A DNA stretch of 64,000 nucleotides from Hericium rajendrae (lineage: Eukaryota; Basidiomycota; Agaricomycetes; Russulales; Hericiaceae), in assembly GCA_033439255.1 (NCBI GenBank), contig CM065878.1, positions 4,898,001 to 4,962,000 of the forward strand, read 5' to 3'. Of the stretch, positions 59,204 to 64,000 are shown piece by piece. The position numbers were made by a program, and so were the translations under genes. Each line of letters opens with the position of its first letter. The first letter of the stretch is position 1. The notes under the pieces are model-generated. The model worked only from the letters and a program-made list of their open reading frames with translations. It did no database searches and had not been told where the DNA came from.

Positions 59204-60834
59204 ACCATTCTCGATACGACAAAGCAAGCCGACATGCGGGAACATCAGTGATGTTCATGGGTATGGGCGGACAGTGACAATAGATGAGGGACGACGGAAA
59301 CAGGGGAGAGGGAGAAAAGGGACGGAGGTAAGTCCCGGAAGCCATGGGTTATATTGACACGCACGGGGAACACCTGTTCCTCCGCGCATTGTGCCGGGGC
59401 CTTGGTCTCCGGCCGCATCTTCCGTGTTTCCGTTCGTTACGTGTCCACCTCTGTCTCTGACATCTGATCCAATTGGTCAGTAGGATTATTCTTATTGTAC
59501 ATGGGTATGCGGCTCTGCTGCTGCATGAGTCTTAGCATATATCTTACCTACTGTAGACAATTGATACAAACCTATTTCTCTCTCCGAAATCATTTGTAGT
59601 GTCACTGGAACTGTTGCGAAACATTTCGGTACGATCTTGTGCATTATTGTATTATGGTGGACCAAAAATGGAAAGCTTGTCGGTGAAGGTGTCGACACCA
59701 TTGCGAGCTTGCCATGAGCTCATAAGTGTTATTGCTTGAGGATTTCTGGTTTAATTGAGACTGTCCGAAATAATATGAACAAAACATGTACTGCATGAGA
59801 CTTAAAATAAAATGGAGAGATGACCGCCTTTCGAAGATGCGGTCAGGTTGGGTTGGGTTAGAAACTACTCTATGGTTAGACTTTCCCAGACGCCGCATGC
59901 CGAGCACAAGCACCACAACAATGCCATCTCCTCTGATCTCTGCTTACTGCAACAGCAAGTTTTCCTAAAATAAGAGTGAGTACTTGTTTTTGTGCGAGCA
60001 GAGCACCAGACATGGACTCGAGCCTTGCACACCAAGATGACATTCCGGGCATCGGTACTCTCCTTGGCCGCGTCGTCAAGCATCGCTGCAACGGCGATCT
60101 ACGGCTAGGTGTCACTCATTCTGCCGTGAAGGCTTGGCTGATATAGCTATTTACAGAACAACCTCAAATCGTGTCCCTCAAATGTCTGCCTGCATTTATG
60201 GAGAGCAATTCTCTAATGGCCTGCTTCGAACATTCTGCTCGAGTCCTTATACTGTCTCAGAGATTCAACCCAAACTTCACAGAATCAGAATTCTTTGCGA
60301 GCGAGATCTATGGCTTTAATTTCGGGACTGATCACCGGTCATTGTCGGACATAGGCAGAAATTCTGCCATCATTCGGTGGCATTAAGCTGTAATGTGTGT
60401 GAGAGAATGTGGATTCTGCGTCAAGTTCCGAGTTGCCAAGACAGTTTACGTTGACTTCTGGCCTGAGTTATTTTTGCGGGTAGCCAGGAAGGATTTTCCG
60501 ACGTTTCGAGGGCAGGGGGAGGGTGGTCCGTGTGTTCCTTCATTTTCTATTTAACATCCCCCGTCCTCAGCTGCAAAATGCACAATTGTCTTCTGATCAC
60601 CCATTCTGTCGAAGCTAGCAGTACACGGTACGTGTTATTTACTTGACTCACCTTTTCGAGACTTACCCTATTTTTGTGATCAGGTCCTCAAACTGCTGAC
60701 AGGTAAGTAACATGCTCGTTATTTGATGTCGAGACCGCGATGCTGGCCGCCTCGGTGGGCAAGTTTGCGTAGAGTGGCAGGTGACACGATATGATGCCCG
60801 CGGCATACTGATCTTGCGTCGGAGGTGAGTTTCG
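59204..60834 (+). other. Central stretch of unit 3
   Basis: Sequence copy of the unit 2 central stretch. Confidence 0.35.
60012..60386 (+). CDS. Possible small two-exon gene, 108 aa (unit 3)
   Basis: Sequence copy of 47738-48112 (exons 60012-60108 and 60157-60386), with the same doubts. Confidence 0.3.
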
Positions 60835-62635
60835 GATGCTTCTGCAGCTGGTGTTTTACTCACCCATATGCCAGCAGCCTCTTCACGCCCCCATCCTCTT
60901 TCAGCGCAGCGCCGTCCTCATGCATCGGGCGTCATCATCAAGTTATCGCGGTGCTTCGCCCTTCCCACAGCCATCTTGCCTGCCGCGCGGACTGCCGTTC
61001 TGCCTGCGCTACACTGCTTCATCGACGATCACGCCCACCTGCCCACTTCCAACGCGCAGATGGTGCCCGATCCCCATCGCGCATGCTGCCGCCCCATCTC
61101 TGCACATCCGAGCACGTGCTCCTCCAACTGCTTGAAGATGCGTATGACGCTATCTGATGCTGCAGATCTGGAGCGCGTCTTCGTTCAAGCTGGCTGAATG
61201 GGTCACCACAGGTGAGTTCCGCAGTCGATTCAGCAAGGCGATGGCACTTACCCGTGTTTCGTGACAGAGACGTGTCACCGTGGGCCCAAACCTTGAAGAT
61301 GCGTATGACTCCGTCTGGCGCACAGATTGAGGTGAAATGGCATCGCATTTATCTGTAATGACTGTACATACCGTCTTGTGAGTCTCGCAGTCAATTCGCA
61401 AGGTGATGTTGCTTACCGATATGCCATGAAGGGCGACGTGATCCCGACGCACTTCCCACGTTCATCTGAGAACGTCGCCATGTTTAAGAACGCTGGAGAC
61501 GCGTATGACGCCATCTGGCGCAGCGAATACAGGTGTGGGGTCGGCTGAAGGGTGTCAAGCTTGTCTGGGCTGGACTGTTAGGTGAGTCTCGCAGTCGATA
61601 TCTCGCGGGGATGGTACTTACTTGTGCTGTACGCAATGCTTCCCCTTCCCATTTCTCTGTGCTCGCTCTCGTTTGGCCTGGACGGTGTGCAAACAACTGA
61701 ACTCGTGCGATTGGCGATCGCCTCGCACGTCCCGGCGCTGCTGTGCTCCGACAGCTTGAAGCCGTTTGATGCGAAATGAGATGTAATACTAACCTTCTTT
61801 CATGTTTCGCAGCATTCGTCGCGTTTCTGCGGTCTTCCCCTTTCCGTAGTCTTTGATACTTCGTAAGGTAACTGAAACAGCACCATCACCAATACCGACC
61901 AAATTGACTGCTGAGCCATTTTACAGAGAGCCAGTTTTCGCGTTCTGCACGGAAATGGTGCGCTTGTCAGTATTGCAGCATTGGACGAGGCGTAGCGGGA
62001 AGGAGTGCAGATTAGCAAGGTGAGATCAGGCGGAAAGTTCAGATGAAAAAGGCCTAGCTAATGGCAAGCAAGTCAGTGCATGCCAGATGGTTGATAAGGC
62101 TTGAGACTGACGCAGACGTGCGTCATCGTCAAGTTACCTGTCGCGGCGTCGATTTTCGAGAAGAAACGTACAAGGACGACTACTGGGCGTCATCGTCAAG
62201 TTATGCGGCAGCGCCCAGTGGCCTTCGACATCCTACGAAGATGGCACCGCATGCCCGAAGTTATTTAGCAAGATGTCGAGCTGGGGAGACAGATAGAGAG
62301 GGCCGCATGGTACGTGATCAACCGCCATGTTCGTGAGAGCTGCGAGATGATCAAGGCGCTGCCTGCGCTGCCGTGTCCGAATCCAGTTGCTCATCGTCTC
62401 ACCTGCAGAACACAGCGGCGACAGCAACGCCGCCCGACAGCGTTCTAGCGGGGCACTGCATCGATTCGTACCCGAAAAAGCTGACAATAAGCAGGCGGGG
62501 TGGAGTTGGAGGCTACGAGGTAAGAAGATCTATCATTCCTTCCTCATCTACTCTAGATAACTGACATCTGACAAGGCCCCAGGCTATCGGGCGTCATCGT
62601 CAAGTTCGCCCCATGCCTCGCAGGCATCGAGAGCC

Positions 62636-63247
62636 GTGACGAGAGCGCCCCGCGCCTCGATGAGAGGGAGATGGTACGTACCTTCGAAACACTCCTTAGA
62701 TCGTTCTAATGGCCTCTATGTTCCCGTTACTATCCAGTACGGGGCGAGTGACACGAGACACCGCCGTAGGCGGGAGATCTCGTGCGCTGTCTGCATGATG
62801 GATAGAACCGGGTCCAAATTGCGCTGGACAGCCGCTGGCCGCGAAGGGGACATCGTGGAATTTGGCGGGAGTGCGCCATCCTGGTTCTTCAGTGTCCGGC
62901 CCTCTTGCCATAACACTGAAGCCTTGGTGCTCGACTCGCATGGTACGGCGGTAGGCGAGACTCGCCGATCGCACTACGTCGCTCAGATCGGTGCCCATCG
63001 CGACTGTCGGGCCCGTCGTGACGTGTCTATCTGGCAGACATCGGGTGGCAGACACCGCGTGCAGCAGTCCGGCGGAGTCCTCGTGCGCTGCGCTGCTCAA
63101 TGCTGTTCACGCGGACACAGCAAGGAGCTGCGAGTTGCCCGGCAGACCTTGATCGCACTGCGGTCGAAACGCAAGTGGCGGCGCGGAGATCGCGCATCTC
63201 TAGAACGCGCCAGGCGGGAGCCTGCTGAATGGCACGGCGACTGGTAA
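62636..63247 (+). other. Long open frame of uncertain meaning, unit 3
   Basis: A frame of 203 codons, open in unit 3. In unit 2 the same DNA (50361 onward) shifts frame through a one-base difference. No domain was recognised. Confidence 0.2.
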
Positions 63248-63256
63248 TAGGCTCAT

Positions 63257-63417
63257 GGATGGGGACTGTGGTGGGCGACTGCGTTCGTGGGGAGTTCCGG
63301 AGTTCAATTCGCCGCGATATCGCTGTAGCACGGTCGCGGGCAGCATCCTTGAGAGGCTGTGAGCGCGAGCTCGGAGAGAGATGGCGCCAACGTACGAGAT
63401 GACAGGGTGCTTGCTAT
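63257..63417. repeat. Invariant 160-bp island, unit 3
   Basis: Partner of 38652-38812. Confidence 0.6.
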
Positions 63418-64000
63418 GCCCACGCCGTGCTGAGCACTGCGCATTAGTCGTCGTCGTCGGCGCTGATTTTTATCGGGGGACGGGACGTCTGTTGCTGCGG
63501 TTTCACATGGATATCTCGCTGTTGATGTGCGCGTTACTGACGGCATCCTGATTGCGTTTGACGGAGATCCTGGCCAACAGAGAGACGGGTGCCTTGTTGG
63601 AATCGCTGTCTGAGCGATTACGGGTTTCCGTCACTTTAGGCGGAGGAATGCCCGTGAGTGCGGTATGGTGCTGCGCCTTATGGTCAGCGCGCCCAAATGC
63701 GGCGGCGTCTGTCTCGACATGAAGCCATAAAGCGCCCGGCGCGCGGGCGGCGTCATCGTCAAGTTAGGAAAGTTGCGGTATAGCAGCGTCCAGCAGCGCG
63801 GGATTCCTCCCTCACCATGCGCGCAGCAGCCTATCATAACGAGAAGGCGGCGGGATACGCGCACCAAGCCCGAGTCGACGCGCCCAGCCATAGCGCACCC
63901 CGTCCGCTCATCGGCGCCGAATCCAGCTCCGGCCTGGGCTCGCAAAATCGCGCCCAAAAGCCTCGCAGCGCCGCTACAAAAACAGCGTTCGGTGCGAGCC

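Larger units (their letters stand above)
60929..63765 (+). repeat. Right cluster of the 16-bp motif, unit 3
   Basis: Same five copies as unit 2. A two-base difference follows the second copy (near 62,142). Confidence 0.7.
51764..64000. repeat. Tandem LPMO unit 3 (cut by window edge)
   Basis: From about 53,950 to the edge it repeats 41,675-51,724 of unit 2. The only differences I found by eye are indels of one or two bases. The LPMO gene and its downstream part (51.8-53.9 kb) differ from unit 2 by ordinary substitutions. Confidence 0.85.

Noticed and set aside
1-64000. tRNA or rRNA genes
   Set aside because: No cloverleaf with A and B box spacing and no rRNA-like conserved block was recognised by eye; a covariance search was not possible.

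Overview
The window looks like nuclear DNA from a wood-decay Agaricomycete, probably a polypore-like white-rot fungus. The evidence is short (45-62 nt) GT-AG introns, a secreted GMC oxidoreductase (AA3 type), three AA9 lytic polysaccharide monooxygenase (LPMO) genes, a Zn(II)2Cys6 regulator, and a Tnp2-type transposase next to a membrane-tailed WD40 protein. Species cannot be named from the sequence.

Layout. 0.5-2.2 kb: nine-exon WD40-like gene (+). 2.2-5.9 kb: five-exon Tnp2-type transposase gene (-), interrupted by one in-frame TGA. 6-7 kb: decayed fungal transcription-factor fragment. 7.1-8.4 kb: unrecognised intronless ORF. 8.5-10.9 kb: TATA promoter-like segment and a decayed non-LTR retroelement. 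11-15 kb: mostly unassigned. 15.1-17.2 kb: six-exon secreted GMC oxidoreductase (+). 17.5-19.9 kb: unassigned, with short direct repeats. 20.0-21.3 kb: Zn2Cys6 regulator (-). 22.2-25.7 kb: degenerate satellite-like array carrying a 17-nt hairpin motif, with a MITE-like element inserted.

From about 26.5 kb to the right edge the window is a large tandem array, unit about 12.3-13.0 kb, present as two full units and one truncated unit. Each unit has one AA9 LPMO gene on the minus strand followed by about 11 kb with no convincing protein gene. That 11 kb has an ordered anatomy: a left cluster of a 16-bp motif, a run of roughly 260-bp modules each carrying GC-rich hairpins, a central promoter-like stretch, and a right cluster of the same 16-bp motif in the opposite orientation. 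The modules are separated by spacers of about 48 bp that look like introns, some of them on both strands. Module number differs between units (9 versus 13). The right-hand part of unit 2 and the same part of unit 3 appear identical except for single- or two-base indels over about 10 kb.

The LPMO and GMC products are both secreted oxidative enzymes of lignocellulose decay and could cooperate, since GMC enzymes can supply reductant or hydrogen peroxide to LPMOs. That link is inference. The most unusual content is the hairpin-module array between the LPMO copies: its hairpin arms covary between modules so that pairing is kept while sequence changes.
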